Counted from the first letter of the stretch, positions 8,697-19,600 are shown. The stretch: 29,166 nucleotides of DNA from Branchiostoma floridae (GCF_000003815.2 NC_049980.1:34514934-34544099); one strand, 5' to 3'. Program-made: numbers and translations. Notes: a model not told the origin generated them from the letters alone.

Positions 8697-11600
8697 CTGA
8701 AACAGTGAGAACAGTGAGAGGTTTACGTTTTATGACACGTGAGGGACACGATACAAGGCAGGGCGCACATAGGCCAAGCCATGTTGCTAGCTATTGCCTC
8801 TTTCACCTGGGTTGCCTTTTTTTTTTGGAATCTGGTTGTCAACGAACACAGGCGACCCGGCTCTCCACGTTGAGACAGACGGTCAGTCACTGGACGTCAG
8901 TGATAATAAAGTTATGGTTTCAAAGGAAGAAGTCTTTTTATTCAGTGACACACCAACCTGATAAAAGTATTCAGTATTCACAGAATGAATTTTTGTCTCA
9001 CCACCACCGGTTTGCTAGGGCATCCTCACTCCCCTGGGCACAAAGTCCCGCGAGGGGCATTGCCCAGTATTACGTAGATGTAGATGTAGATGTAGAAAGA
9101 AGTTAATGTTGATAAGAAGCTGTTGTCCTTACCGCGGGTTTGAGCAGGCAGCACAGCCCGATGATCAGCACATAGTTGGTGACGGCCGTGCCCACCATGG
9201 CGCCCACTCCCACGTCATTCTGACTGACAAACACGCCTGTGGAAATGGGAACATGGAGGCAGAAATGTCCATGTGCTCGTCAGAGAGAAGGGGAAGATAG
9301 CCTTGTGGGTGTTTGAGGCCGTAGGTACAGTGGACTGTCATCTACAGTGTTTGTGTTACGGTATAGGAAGGTGCTGCTGTATATCTATATCATTTGGGAC
9401 TTAAATCATGAACAAATCTTTGTTATATTTTGTCTGACCCTTACATCTTCCTCATGACTTCAATGAGAATGACGCGTATAGGACGATTCAAGCGCCACAT
9501 GTATATAGCATTGTTGATAACACAAACACCCAAACTGACCGATGAGGGTTGTGGCTAGTTCCGGCGCGCTGCAGAAGCTCCCCACTATCGCCGCTCCCAC
9601 CACTCCGGGATCCATATCAAACCCTGAACAACAACAACAATAACTCGTTTGATATTCCAAAAATCTAAACCAATACGGTACAGCTCAATATGGTTTTGCT
9701 ATGCTGGTAGGGATAAAGAATAATTACAAAGACCGTATAAGGTTGTTGACAATTGACCTGAATGATACACAGTTCTAGGAACGACATTGCACGTGTAGGT
9801 ACTTGTTATCAGGCATAATTTAACGTTATAATGTTAAACGTTTGTTGTTTGATTTTGAAAAAGACAGTTATGTTCAACATCTGGGAGGATTGTGGACTGC
9901 CGTGTAGATTTTCAATGGCAACAATTATAGCCTTCAGCAATTAAAGATCCTGGCAGTCAGTCGTGAGTATTTTCCCGACCTTGTGAGCTTCCAGCATGAT
10001 GTTTGTAGCATGTCTGCAGATGCAAATTTTCCACAATGCCTTTGAGACCGTTAGTATTTGGTTTGCGCACTCATGATCAGTTAATTTGAATTTAGTCTGC
10101 AATTTCACATGAAGCTTTAAAAATGCATAAAGATTGCGTTTTTCCATGATTGTAATTGGTGTAGTGACTGTCACTTACGCTCGGTGCAGACATATATGGC
10201 CGGCATGAAGTAGTCCTCACAGACGATGGCGGTAGCGAGGAACAGGTACAGCACGGCCAGTACATGCAGCAACACCGCTCCCTTAGCTCGCTGGTCCTCC
10301 GTGAACAGGTCCTGAAACACACACATCATGAGAAACAGGTACAGCACAGATACAACACAGGTACAACACAGGTACAACACAGGTACAACACAGGTACAAC
10401 ACAGGTACATCACAGGTACATCACAGGTACAACACAGGTACAACACAGGTACAACACAGGTACAGCACAGGTACAGCACAGGCTCAACACGGCAACCACA
10501 TGCAGCAGGACAGCTCCCTTAGCTCGCTGGTCCTCCGTGAAGAGGACCTGTAATACACATGTTCATTAAGAACCTGCAAAAATTCGTGTTTTTTTATGAC
10601 TATCATAGATTGGAAGTTGTTTCCTTCAGGTACATCAGAAGCCTCCTCATTAGCTAGCTTTAAACAACGCTTGCAGCTAAATTTAGATGTGCAAAGGTCA
10701 GGTGTGATAGATCATTTAGTGTAACCAGCTGCACGTAGTTAGGCAATTATTGTTGGGCAGCCTTTGCTGGGCGTGCGGAGCAGCCAAGCCAATAAGATGA
10801 AATAAGATAAACCAACAACGTTTCTTCAAATGAGAGAACACAATTTTCCTAAATTTTTCCTAGTCATCAAGGTGAAATCTCACGTGATAGCCTCTAAATC
10901 GTTCTATTTCATTTTGAGCATTTCCATCACTCTTGGCGTACAGTCATATTTTCTTACTCTTTTGTTGCGTCGGATCAATCAATAAATCAATCTATTTGTA
11001 CGGGTACTAGTCTCTACCAGACTCCGGATCGCTGGAAAATCGTAGAAATGGAACAAATAGAGAGGAATATAACCGGCCAGGGAACAGCTCCGAGGATCGC
11101 GTGCTGTTCCCTTGCCGGTTATATTCCTCTGTCCGGCTTACTCCTCTGATTTGATCCATTTCTACGATTTTTCCAGCGATCCGGAGTCTGGTAGAGACTA
11201 CGGGTACAGTGTCAGGCAAGTTCGAGAGTGATGAATTTATATGTTCAAAACATCAAAACTGCTATCTACGCAGTTGTTACTTGTGCGAAATAAAGAAAGA
11301 AATTGTGATATTGTGAATTGTTATTCGTTTGCAGGAAGAGTTCAGAATAGCTCACTAATTCGGGCGTACCTTCGGGTAGTGGTGGATGGCATTTCTCCTG
11401 ACAGCTCGCGTGCAGTTGAGCAGTTTGGGAGCAGCACTGACATCTCTGGTGGACCGGGCGAACTCATCTGCAGTATGGGGGTATACTATTATTAAAAAAC
11501 ACAACATAGTTAAAATAGTTATAATTAGGATATATCATTGTTTATTTGTTGTTATTAACTTTATATCAAACTTAATGCATTTAGCCCCATTGGGACATGA

Positions 11601-13801
11601 ACATGCAATAAACATCATTGTCATTATTGTTTATTCGTTTTATTGTTTATTGACTCCTTCAGTTGTTGAATGCTTATCACTGCAACATCTACTCTTTCAG
11701 GGGTAATAATTACACATAACACTTGGACACATGACATACACAGCATATAACATGTCATTCAGAATATCATAAAAACGCATGTGCTTTATCAAGTATCTCA
11801 TGTGTCATTAGCTGAGCTTTGGATGTGTTTCATTAGCTGCTGTCTAAACATCTTGGATGTACTCATGGTTCATAACTCAGTACTAGTAGTTAGACAAAAG
11901 TAAAGGCACTGCCAGTGTCTCTGTCAGCAGGGCTAGCCCTTTGTAATAGCCACAGGCTAGTTGGGCAGCCCTGGCTGTGTGTGCTGAACAGCCAAACCAA
12001 TAAATAAATTTCTTCGCTGCGGATTAAAAATGTATTCAATTGTCTGCGATGACTCTCTCTCATATATCTAATTGGAGATCGGAATAAACAAACAAACAAA
12101 CAAACAATCAATCAATTCTGCTTCAATTCTTGGTATTTTTCGCAATTATTGGTTATCCACACATTACGATTTACGTTTTGACAAGATATTCAACATTTCC
12201 CTTAAGGAATGAACATATTTTCACCCAAGTCACAATTTGTTACATTTCTTAAAATTTCACCATCAGCCCCACCCTAATTTGGGCTCGGAAAACACTTTTA
12301 ACGATCTTGGAGCTCTAGTCGATCTCATGACTATAATTTTCACTTTGCTAGGCAGATATTTTCATAGCGTCGGCAAACTTGGGTGCGCTCTGAGCGGAAC
12401 CACTGTGACCTTGTCGGCCCCGGCCGTCAGTTCACCCGAGTTGGCTCAGAGACTACTGGATTACATCATATACATGTACTAGTTGGCTAAAAACTACTTG
12501 ACATTATGAAGCATACACTAAGCTTCTTGGTCTTTGTGAATATGCTCTGTTTCTGTAACGTTATACATTTGTATTTCAAATAAAGCTTACTCGTATTTTG
12601 AGTGTAATTTCTGAGTGACGCTTCTGGTCCTGTTCTTGGACATAAAGTCCAATTGAAGAATAAAATGAAAGTGTCCACCGTTCTTTCACATCTATAGATA
12701 CCATCTAGGGATAATTCTGTTGCTCGGACATGTCCAAAACTAAGGTGCCGAGTTGACCTGCGCTGGGTGCCGAGTTGTCCTGATTGTTCAGGGGCCCAGT
12801 CGTCCCAGGTGCCGAGTTGTAAACTATGTAACTGCGGGCCGAATGAGTTGTCTGAAAGCATGGTCCTTCTGTGTATTTTGTCTATGTATACCACTTGCGA
12901 CTTTTTAAGCAGTGAAAGAACCCAATAATGAGACATTCTCTGTTTGAATTGCCAAAGAAATACATATTAGAGGTGATTGGCTGCATGACTTTTTTGTGTT
13001 AGCCAAAAAAAAAGACTGCCCATGTGCCAGGTGTTCGGCAGGGTGATGGATTGGGTAGTGAACACATCCAGGCGCAAAAGGCTACACATGGGTCTGCAAA
13101 TAGAAGTTACTCAAGCAACTGGATATGATTTTGGAAACCATCAGAAGTTTCAGATAATATCGCTGTGTTTCGTCAGTGACATGACGAATTCGGAGACACT
13201 TGTTGTTCCGTCAGTGACACTGACGAAGTCGGAGACGCTTGTTGTTCATTTTTGTCCGTCAGCATTGCTGACTGTCTCGGGCCCTCTGTATTGCCTTGTT
13301 CCAATTCCAATCAAACAAAAAATATGAGAATGAGAATGATTTATTTGCAAAACATCGCAGCCTGTTAGGCTTAATGGTGTCCTGTAATACATTACAGGAC
13401 AGTGCTCACATACTAGTATCAGTGTCGCAAGAGCAGGTCACAACAATGACATGTTTACAAACAATGCATGATAGGCTTATTCTCACTTCGTCGTAGTGGC
13501 CAGAATGTAGGATTGTATTAGCCTAGCTATAGTCGGTTTATAATGAGGGATGTAATTTCTTCTGTGCTACTCGTGTCTAAAGTTATGAATTCTATTTTCT
13601 CAGTAAAGTTGGGGAATCTATTTTCTACAAGTCTCCGTAGAAAACCTGGTTTCACTCACCAGATTGCGACAATTGATTTTCGTCGCGCGAGTCCCCAAGG
13701 AGAACGCTGACTCCGAACACCAGCAGGTTGAACCCCATCCACACGGCAAACCTCAGACCCAGGTGCAAGTTTCGCCTCTTCCTTCTTACAAAGTGTGGCA
13801 T
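8590..13801 (-). CDS. Gene C: NCKX (SLC24) Na+/Ca2+-K+ exchanger paralogue, 5' part
   Basis: Exons 13801-13660, 11467-11370, 10311-10179, 9623-9540, 9236-9133 and 8696-8590 join in frame with phases 1,0,1,1,0,2 to give 222 codons. SLC24 proteins exchange extracellular Na+ for Ca2+ plus K+ across plasma or organelle membranes using two alpha repeats. The visible part holds an N-terminal hydrophobic segment, the NCT..AIHHYPK|DLFTEDQ block, the alpha-1 repeat with SAPEL and GVFVSQNDVGVG, and the RDTVW segment. Compared with the usual alpha-1 motif, GSFCSAPE replaces AAGSSAPE and TAVTN replaces SAVFN. The alpha-1 Glu and Asn are kept. All exon lengths except the first two equal those of gene B. 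The alpha-2 half is not present before the gap. Confidence 0.88.
9133..9236 (-). CDS. Gene C exon 5 (alpha-1 repeat, second helix)
   Basis: 104 nt, acceptor tccacag, donor gtaaggac, phase 1 to 0. Encodes GVFVSQNDVGVGAMVGTAVT, then NYVLIIGLCCLLKPA. The family usually has G-S-A-V-F-N at this place. Here it is G-T-A-V-T-N. Confidence 0.9.
9540..9623 (-). CDS. Gene C exon 4 (alpha-1 repeat, SAPEL)
   Basis: 84 nt, acceptor ttgttcag, donor gtcagttt, phase 1 to 1. Encodes FDMDPGVVGAAIVGSFCSAP followed by ELATTLIG. The Glu of the P-E pair, essential for cation binding in the family, is present. The preceding A-A-G-S is altered to G-S-F-C. Confidence 0.9.
10179..10311 (-). CDS. Gene C exon 3 (first core helix)
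   Basis: 133 nt, acceptor gtttcag, donor gtaagtga, phase 0 to 1. Encodes DLFTEDQRAKGAVLLHVLAV, then LYLFLATAIVCEDYFMPAIY. This is the highly conserved NCKX region in which K-G-A-V-x-L-H and A-I-V-C-(D/E) are diagnostic. An upstream partial copy of this exon lies at 10483-10547. Confidence 0.92.
10328..10482. repeat. 11-bp minisatellite derived from exon 3 of gene C
   Basis: About 14 units of AGGTACAACAC and close variants (ACATCAC, ACAGCAC). The unit matches the coding sequence of exon 3 that reads V-L-Y-L (AACAGGTACAGCAC on the plus strand). It separates exon 3 from its partial upstream copy. Confidence 0.85.
10483..10547 (-). pseudogene. Partial duplicate of gene C exon 3
   Basis: Begins after its own acceptor (gtattacag) and repeats the first 20 or so codons of exon 3: VLFTEDQRAKGAVLLHVVAV against DLFTEDQRAKGAVLLHVLAV. 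It then dissolves into the 11-bp array without a donor. Read in its own frame through the array it meets a TGA. It is 236 nt upstream of exon 3, so out of frame with it. Confidence 0.85.
10745..10815 (+). repeat. Retroelement 3' tail, copy 2
   Basis: TTGGGCAGCC..TGCTGGGCGTGCGGAGCAGCCAAGCCAATAAGATGAAATAA matches the tail at 11928-12009 and the reverse complement of 1-92. Confidence 0.5.
11001..11207. mobile_element. Foldback MITE with 7-bp flanking duplication
   Basis: Nearly complete palindrome at 11008-11201. TAGTCTCTACCAGACTCCGG at the left pairs with the right end, and inner blocks CGTAGAAATGGA, AGAGGAATATAACCGGC and GGGAACAG also pair. CGGGTAC flanks both sides (11001-11007, 11201-11207) and is a likely target duplication. 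The related element at 14571-14769 shares the CTACCAG..CT ends. Lies in intron 2 of the gene C region, between exons 2 and 3. Confidence 0.8.
11370..11467 (-). CDS. Gene C exon 2
   Basis: 98 nt, acceptor atactgcag, donor gtacgccc, phase 1 to 0. Encodes DEFARSTRDVSAAPKLLNCT followed by AIHHYPK, the extracellular NCT..AIHEFP-like motif that precedes the first transmembrane helix in NCKX proteins. NCT is a potential N-glycosylation site. Confidence 0.83.
11928..12009 (+). repeat. Retroelement 3' tail, copy 3
   Basis: CAGGGCTAGCC..AGGCTAGTTGGGCAGCCCTGGCTGTG..CAGCCAAACCAATAAATAAAT. Same family as 1-92 and 10745-10815. Confidence 0.55.
13171..13246. repeat. Two 38-bp tandem units with inner palindrome
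   Basis: CGTCAGTGAC begins at 13171 and 13209. Each unit continues TGACGAA(T/G)TCGGAGAC(A/G)CTTGTTGTTC. The second unit holds the palindrome CGTCAGTGACACTGACG. Confidence 0.75.
13660..13801 (-). CDS. Gene C exon 1 (start, hydrophobic segment)
   Basis: ATG at 13801-13799, with an in-frame TGA three codons upstream, so this is the first in-frame Met. Encodes a basic start (MPHFVRRKRR) and a hydrophobic run of about 20 residues, roughly 16-37 (signal peptide or first membrane segment), then an acidic linker. Donor gtgagtga, phase 1. Confidence 0.82.
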
Positions 13802-14570
13802 GACGTGTCAGTTGTACGAAGAAGTGCTCGGGACTAATGTCTCTTGTTGTCTGTTTGACAGGTGGTGCCTCCTGACGAGCTTCAGCACTGACCACAACTC
13901 TGTCTGCTTCTACTTCTTCGGGAGGCGCGAAGTTCTGTCTGCATGCTCCGCTGTTTCTGTTCTACATGTCACAACGATGTTTTACGAGCTACACTCACAA
14001 TCCAAGAACGGGGAGTTCCAACCTCGCACCTCCGTTGTGACCCTACTGTCCGGACTGTCGGTCTGAACGCTTGTCTGCATCACCGGACAAACCGGGAAAA
14101 CCGGCTTCCACACCTCCCGGATGATTTACATACTGCCGGTCACACAGCGCGAACCCTGAACTGTTGGAACAGTTGTTCCTTTTTCAGTCAAATCTACTTT
14201 CAGTCAAATCTGCCTCTACAAACCACCACGAACCCCGAACAAATCTAAATTTATAGACTCTTACTCATTCAATATCTGTATATTTCTGATACGCTGCAGA
14301 ACAGATTTTTAAAACGATGTGAACTGCATGTTGAGAACGATTGTTGTAACTGTAGGCCTGCCGAAGGCTAGGATCACATTACATTTCCTAACCGGTGCCC
14401 GGAATTTTGAGAGGAACGAAAAGTATGGTTGAAGTAGACAAGAAACCACACAAAATAGTCATGGGCATTATTTTTTGTCTATGTCTTAATATAACGTGAC
14501 ACTTTGGCTGTTGATGCCCGCAAACAACCCGGGCGGGCCCCGGATTGCAAACCTCACCCTTGCATAACCC
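13802..14570. other. Upstream region of gene C
   Basis: Should hold the 5' UTR and promoter of gene C on the minus strand. I see no convincing TATA box and no coding exon. The plus-strand reading frames have no recognisable domain. Confidence 0.4.
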
Positions 14571-14769
14571 TAGTATCTACCAGACTCGCTGGCCGAATGG
14601 GGGGCTTTGGCCAAGTTAGGAATAAACGCCTAGTAGGAGTTAATTGGCCCAGGAGTGTTGGTCGACAAACTGTACTCCTCGCCAATCTAACTCCTCTAGT
14701 GTGTTTTCTGTCTTATTTGGCCCAGTTCTACTATTTTTTCAGCGACCCGTGGAGCCTGGTAGAGGCTAG
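14571..14769. mobile_element. MITE related to 11008-11201
   Basis: Left end TAGTATCTACCAGACTCGCTGG and right end CAGCGACCCGTGGAGCCTGGTAGAGGCTA pair with each other and share the CTACCAG(A/G)CTC end with the foldback element at 11008. Inner blocks AGTAGGAGTTA and AGAGGAGTTA-type sequence also pair. No coding capacity. Confidence 0.7.
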
Positions 14770-14827
14770 CTTTTAAACCGTACATCAGACAACTCCATAC
14801 ATTTATCAGAGACTAACAGTGTATGAA

Positions 14828-15050
14828 CCGGTGCAATGGCCTAGTGGGTAGAGTGTTTTTAAAAATGGTACATGCTGCTTTCTCTGCTTAGCACTCAGCA
14901 TTCGGGAAAGAGCATGGAAGTTGATCACACACCACTACCAGTGGACTAGCCCCCTGCTGTAGAGATAGCGTTGTGTGGCCCAATGGCTACTGAAACGGAG
15001 ATGGGCGCCGCCCTATGCACCATCAGGCGCGGGAAGGACTTTAACGTTTT
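14828..15050 (+). mobile_element. tRNA-derived SINE, copy 1
   Basis: TGGCCTAGTGG at 14838-14848 fits the Pol III A-box (TRGYNNARNNG). The body, from GGTACATGCTGCTTTCTCTGC to GTTGTGTGGCCCAA, is found again inverted at 15867-15985. It ends with GATGGGCGCCGCCCTATGC..CGCGGGAAGGACTTTAAC and a T-run, a tail form I associate with marine invertebrate SINEs. The B-box is degenerate (GTTGATCAC). Confidence 0.65.
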
Positions 15051-15546
15051 TTTTAACGACAGTGTATGACTCATCGTACACTGAACAGTCCGTCCCATAT
15101 CACAAAAGCCAGACTGATGCAGAAGTGGTCCTGTGTTCATGTCCTGATAATGCAATCCTGTCATTACTAGTGTGTGCTTTTTGTGCATGTGATTTCATAT
15201 CTTTTAACATCAACAATATTCAGATATGCCCTGTTTCTGCAATGTTGATTGAATGAATAAAAGAAAGGATAAGGAATGTTTTATAAATAATAGACTCACC
15301 CCTTCTAGCTATCTTAGTTTGACTCACTTTTGGAATTCTTATCATGGATGTTAATCAAACACTAGGTCTGGCATGTAATGTTATAGACAAGTAAAATGTG
15401 TTATGAAATTGGGATAATAAATGACAGTATGTGGAAATGTCGTTTCGTAAGGACTCAGTCAAAATAAGGACCAACTTTAAGATAGGCTACCCTGATGCAA
15501 TGGTTTTACACTACACTACATCAGACACCGTCACATGAATGAAATG

Positions 15547-16093
15547 TTTATTAGACGTGATAGTGATATGGCACAACACAAACATGTATACATGTATATA
15601 TGTATATAACACTGTCGGATATTTCTACTGGTCACAAGACTCCATGAGTTTACATATCATTTAATATCATTAATCAATTTGTCCGCAATTACAATTTGGA
15701 TGGCACAAAACAGAAGAGCGGCACCTGGCGGATCACAATGACCTTGCAGTTATCGACGCAACTTCATTCTCCAACTCTGCACTTCTACTTTATCCATTTT
15801 CATTTCTGAACGCGTCCAATTATACAGACTGTCTGTCTTTAAGGAAATAAAAATGTAATTCTGTAACTCTTGGGCCACACAACTTGTGCAAACCCTACAA
15901 TAGTCAGCTGGAAGTGGTGTGTGTTCAACTTACATAATCTTTCCCAAGAGCTACGCAGAGAAAGCAGCATGTACCATTATTAATCTAAGTTATAAAGTCT
16001 TGTGACTCATTCGGGGATTGAATCAAATAGATGCGGGCAGGACTTTTTCTTTAACTATATATCAAAGACACGGCTTTCGAACTTTGCCTACTC
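15547..16093 (-). other. Presumed gene B 3' UTR and poly(A) signal
   Basis: The sequence between the gap and the next upstream region on the minus strand holds AATAAA at 15552-15547, the best poly(A) signal downstream of the last NCKX exon. The stop codon itself is in the gap. It contains the truncated SINE. Confidence 0.4.
15867..15985 (-). mobile_element. SINE copy 2, truncated
   Basis: Reverse complement matches the body of the SINE at 14828-15050 (GGTACATGCTGCTTTCTCTGC and on to TTGTGTGGCCCAA) with scattered differences. The A-box head and the tail are missing. It lies in the presumed 3' UTR of gene B. Confidence 0.65.
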
Positions 16094-16350
16094 NNNNNNN
16101 NNNNNNNNNNNNNNNNNNNNNNNNNNNNNNNNNNNNNNNNNNNNNNNNNNNNNNNNNNNNNNNNNNNNNNNNNNNNNNNNNNNNNNNNNNNNNNNNNNNN
16201 NNNNNNNNNNNNNNNNNNNNNNNNNNNNNNNNNNNNNNNNNNNNNNNNNNNNNNNNNNNNNNNNNNNNNNNNNNNNNNNNNNNNNNNNNNNNNNNNNNNN
16301 NNNNNNNNNNNNNNNNNNNNNNNNNNNNNNNNNNNNNNNNNNNNNNNNNN
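16094..16350. other. Assembly gap (257 N)
   Basis: 257 N, probably a sized gap. It hides the last few codons and the stop of gene B. Confidence 0.95.
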
Positions 16351-16673
16351 TTCGCAATCCGGATAAAAGGCTATCGTCCCTGTAAACATCTCCTCAGTAA
16401 AGACGGCGAACACGACGAAGGCGACGTACACCACGAAGCAGGCGGCCCCGAAGGCCCTGCGGAACTGCCACCTGCTGAGGCACACCCCGGCAAACACGAA
16501 GGCGATGGTGAGGAAGATGGACCCCAGCGTGAGGCTGAGACCCGCCGTCTGCACCAGCACCACGCCGAAGTGGTCCAGGAAGACGGTCTTGATGAACCAC
16601 GGCAGGCCCAGGCACAGGAGGATGTCAAAGGTGATGGCCCCGACTGCCGCGCTGATCGCCATGTCACCCTCTC
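16351..16673 (-). CDS. Gene B exon 10 (C-terminal helices, cut by gap)
   Basis: Acceptor ttccctccag, phase 1. Encodes GEGDMAISAAVGAITFDILL, CLGLPWFIKTVFLDHFGVVL, a long hydrophobic run with RWQFRRAFG, and VYVAFVVFAVFTEEMFTGTI before the gap. The family has S-N-x-F-D where this has A-I-T-F-D, so the Asn is lost but the Asp kept. The stop codon should lie a few codons into the gap. Confidence 0.9.
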
Positions 16674-19600
16674 CTGGAGGGAAAATAATGTAACAGTTCA
16701 GTTCAGTACATATCGGAACCACTCGCATACAGAGAGAGAGACAGAGACAGAAAGACAAACGGAGAGACATAGAGAGAGACAGAAAGAGAGACAGAGATAA
16801 ATACAGAGATAGAGACAAAGAGAGAGACAGAGAGACAGAGAGAGAGACTGAGAGAGAGACAGAGAGAGAGAGACAAAGAGAGAGACAGAGATAAAGACAG
16901 AGAGAGAGACAGATAGGGAAACAAATAGAAACAGAGATAGAGACAAAGATAGAGACAAAGAGAGAGACAAAGAGACAGAGACAGAGAAAGACAGAGTGAT
17001 AGAAAGAGACAGAGAGAAAGAGAGGGACAGAGAGAGGGACAGATAGGAGAGAGAGAGAGAGAGAGAGAAACAAATATACATATAAACAACAAACAGATCA
17101 GACGTGAAAGGGTAAAAGTGTATTCAATGATAGGTTTGCTAAATCTAAAACTTTAAAAGTTGATTGATATAAACCGCTGTGTACATCCGTAGCTGTGCAT
17201 GTACTGATGTTTGTAATGGGCTCCTGGAAGAATAGGGACTACAATGTTTGATACAGTGGATATCCTTAACAACAAACTAACAAACAAACAAACCAGCCCA
17301 AGTCGCCACCACGCACGCCACCAGGTCCGGCACGCTGGTCCCGGCTCCTAACAGCGTGATCCCCATCAACGTGTCGGAAGCTCCCATCGCAAAACCTGGG
17401 AACAGCAAAGAAGAGCAGCTGTTAATGTTCCATTAGATGTGTAGATCAATGAAAATAAAAGAAATAGATGTATCAAATTTTTTGAATATATAAAAGCCGT
17501 TACGTAAAAAGAAGATCCTTAATATGATAGATGATGATGATGATGTCAAATCTATCTTAGCTTTGCGCTCGGCGATGATATTACTTATCCGCTTCCTTAT
17601 CTACATCCTTATGAAACCTGCCATATCCTTACCGAAGACGGTTACCATCCGGATGAGCACGTACGAGTAGACGGTAAGCCAGGCCATGGACATCGTCAAT
17701 AAAATATATCCTGATCAATAATCTATACCCTTACCGATGACGGTTACCATCCATATCAGCACGTACGAGTAGACGGTTGACCAGACCATGGACGTTATCA
17801 ATAAGCTATATCCTTATCAATAACCTATATCCTTATCAATGACCTATATCCATATCAATAATCTATACCCTTACCGATGACGGTTACCATCCATATCAGC
17901 ACGTACGAGAAGACGGTTGACCAGGCCATGGGCGTTATCAATAAGCTATATCCTTATCAATAAGCTATATCCTTATCAATAACCTATATCCATATCAATA
18001 ATCTATACCCTTACCGATGACGGTTACCATCCATATCAGCACGTACGAGTAGACGGTTGACCAGGCCATGGGCGTTATCAATAAGCTATATCCTTATCAA
18101 TAAGCTATATCCTTATCAATAACCTATATCCATATCAATAATCTATATCCTTACCGATGACGGTTACCATCCATATCAGCACGTACGAGAAGACGGTTGA
18201 CCAGACCATGGACATGAGGAACGTCAGCGGGAACCATTTCCGCCACGGCTTCCGGCGGCAGTCCGGGATGGTCAGGAACATGGGCACGATCATGGGCAGG
18301 CACAGGACCCACAGGACGCGCCTGGCGGGGGACTCCGGTACTGCAAGGACCGACTCAGCCTCCTCCTCCTCTTCCTGTTCTTGCTGGCTGTCACCATCTG
18401 CCGTAATAGAGATGTGGTTATTACAGAATGAAGAAGAACTTTATTGCAGGAGAGAATTGTACACGATACAATGTATGACAGCAACTGTTACACAAAGTAC
18501 AAAATAGGTGTATAGACTAAGACTTAACATCTTAGTTAACATAACAATAATGGCTAACATAATTCTTTGATAGATTATTGCAATGGAGTGGGCTAATCAT
18601 TAGTATCGGCATTCCTTCTAATAACAAAGCAGTCCTTCATATATCTGCATATTTTTGTAGTATGGGGGTTGTGGCTTCTAAAGGTATGTTTGTGCCCGTA
18701 GGCTGACTGAGAGTGAAGGACAATAAACGATAACGGAGGATCGTTTCACGCTCTCCTTACCCCATAGCTTCTTCCCCGTCAGGAGACCGTCGCCCGTGTC
18801 CTCCCCCGTCATGGGGACACAGCAGCACGTTGTGACTTACCTGATTCCGACTTGCAAGGCTTAGTATGAACGGGGCCTAAGGTACCCGGGAAGACCTGCC
18901 TTGATCTCGCTTAAAGTCTGGTTTCCAGGGTAACGAAGAATTGTTTCCCGCCCATCTTACCCCATAGCTTCTCCCCCGTCAGGAGACCGTGGCCTGTGTC
19001 CTCCCCCGTCATGGGAACACAGCAGCACCTTGTCTGACCCGTCTCCGGGTTCCGCCGCAGCACCAGCCGGTCGAACTGCCTCTGCAGACTGTCGTCGAAG
19101 TGCATTGAGAAGATGTAGAGAACATAGACCACCAGCAGACACAAAGATTCACTCCTGAAACAGTTATTAGAGAGTATGTAAACTTTGCAGAACAAAAGTC
19201 TCAGTTAGTATGACATTACATGGTGAAATGTACAAATATAGATGATGCGTTAAAATAACATCTTACAGCACTTAACTTTTGTAAAATAGTCATTGCACTC
19301 CCCCTGTATGCTTTGTTTTCATTGCCTTCGTCAGGAGAGTCATCAAATAGTTGCTAGCTTTTGGGCTCCGGATTGAGTGGTTTGGCCCATCTAGCGTCTC
19401 CTTTTGAAGTTGCAGGAGTGTCGGAGTTTGAAGATTTTGGGCAACCGTACAGTTTTGATAGACAACAAAACAACGTCTTTCTTTAAAAATTGTAAAATTC
19501 GTTGAGAAATCTGTGAAATCTTTATTCGCTCAGCGGTATTAGTTTGTAGTAAAAAGGGGGTATTGGAAAGACTAGGTTCTAACCAGTCAAGCCGAGTTCG

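Larger units (their letters stand above)
11468..13659. other. Gene C intron 1
   Basis: 2.2 kb without a recognised exon. It contains AT-rich retroelement-like sequence (11500-11720), a retroelement tail (11928-12009), (AAAC)n at 12087-12106, repeats of CGAGTTG near 12750-12815, and a 38-bp tandem repeat at 13171-13246. Reading frames here look spurious. Confidence 0.5.

Noticed and set aside
10328-10482. Possible CRISPR-like array
   Set aside because: Units are contiguous 11-mers without spacers, in a eukaryotic intron.
12487-12936. 149-codon minus-strand frame
   Set aside because: No recognisable domain, lies in an intron of gene C, and contains repeated CGAGTTG sequence. Probably chance or an old repeat.
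13656-13895. Minus-strand frame over gene C exon 1
   Set aside because: It is in a different frame from the exon 1 sequence, which has an upstream in-frame stop, a hydrophobic segment and a matching donor phase.
16371-16667. Arg/Ser-rich frames over gene B exon 10
   Set aside because: Shadow frames of the NCKX C-terminal exon in GC-rich coding sequence.
16703-17092. Long Ser/Leu-rich minus-strand reading frames
   Set aside because: They are translations of the GA/GACA microsatellite in three frames, not proteins.
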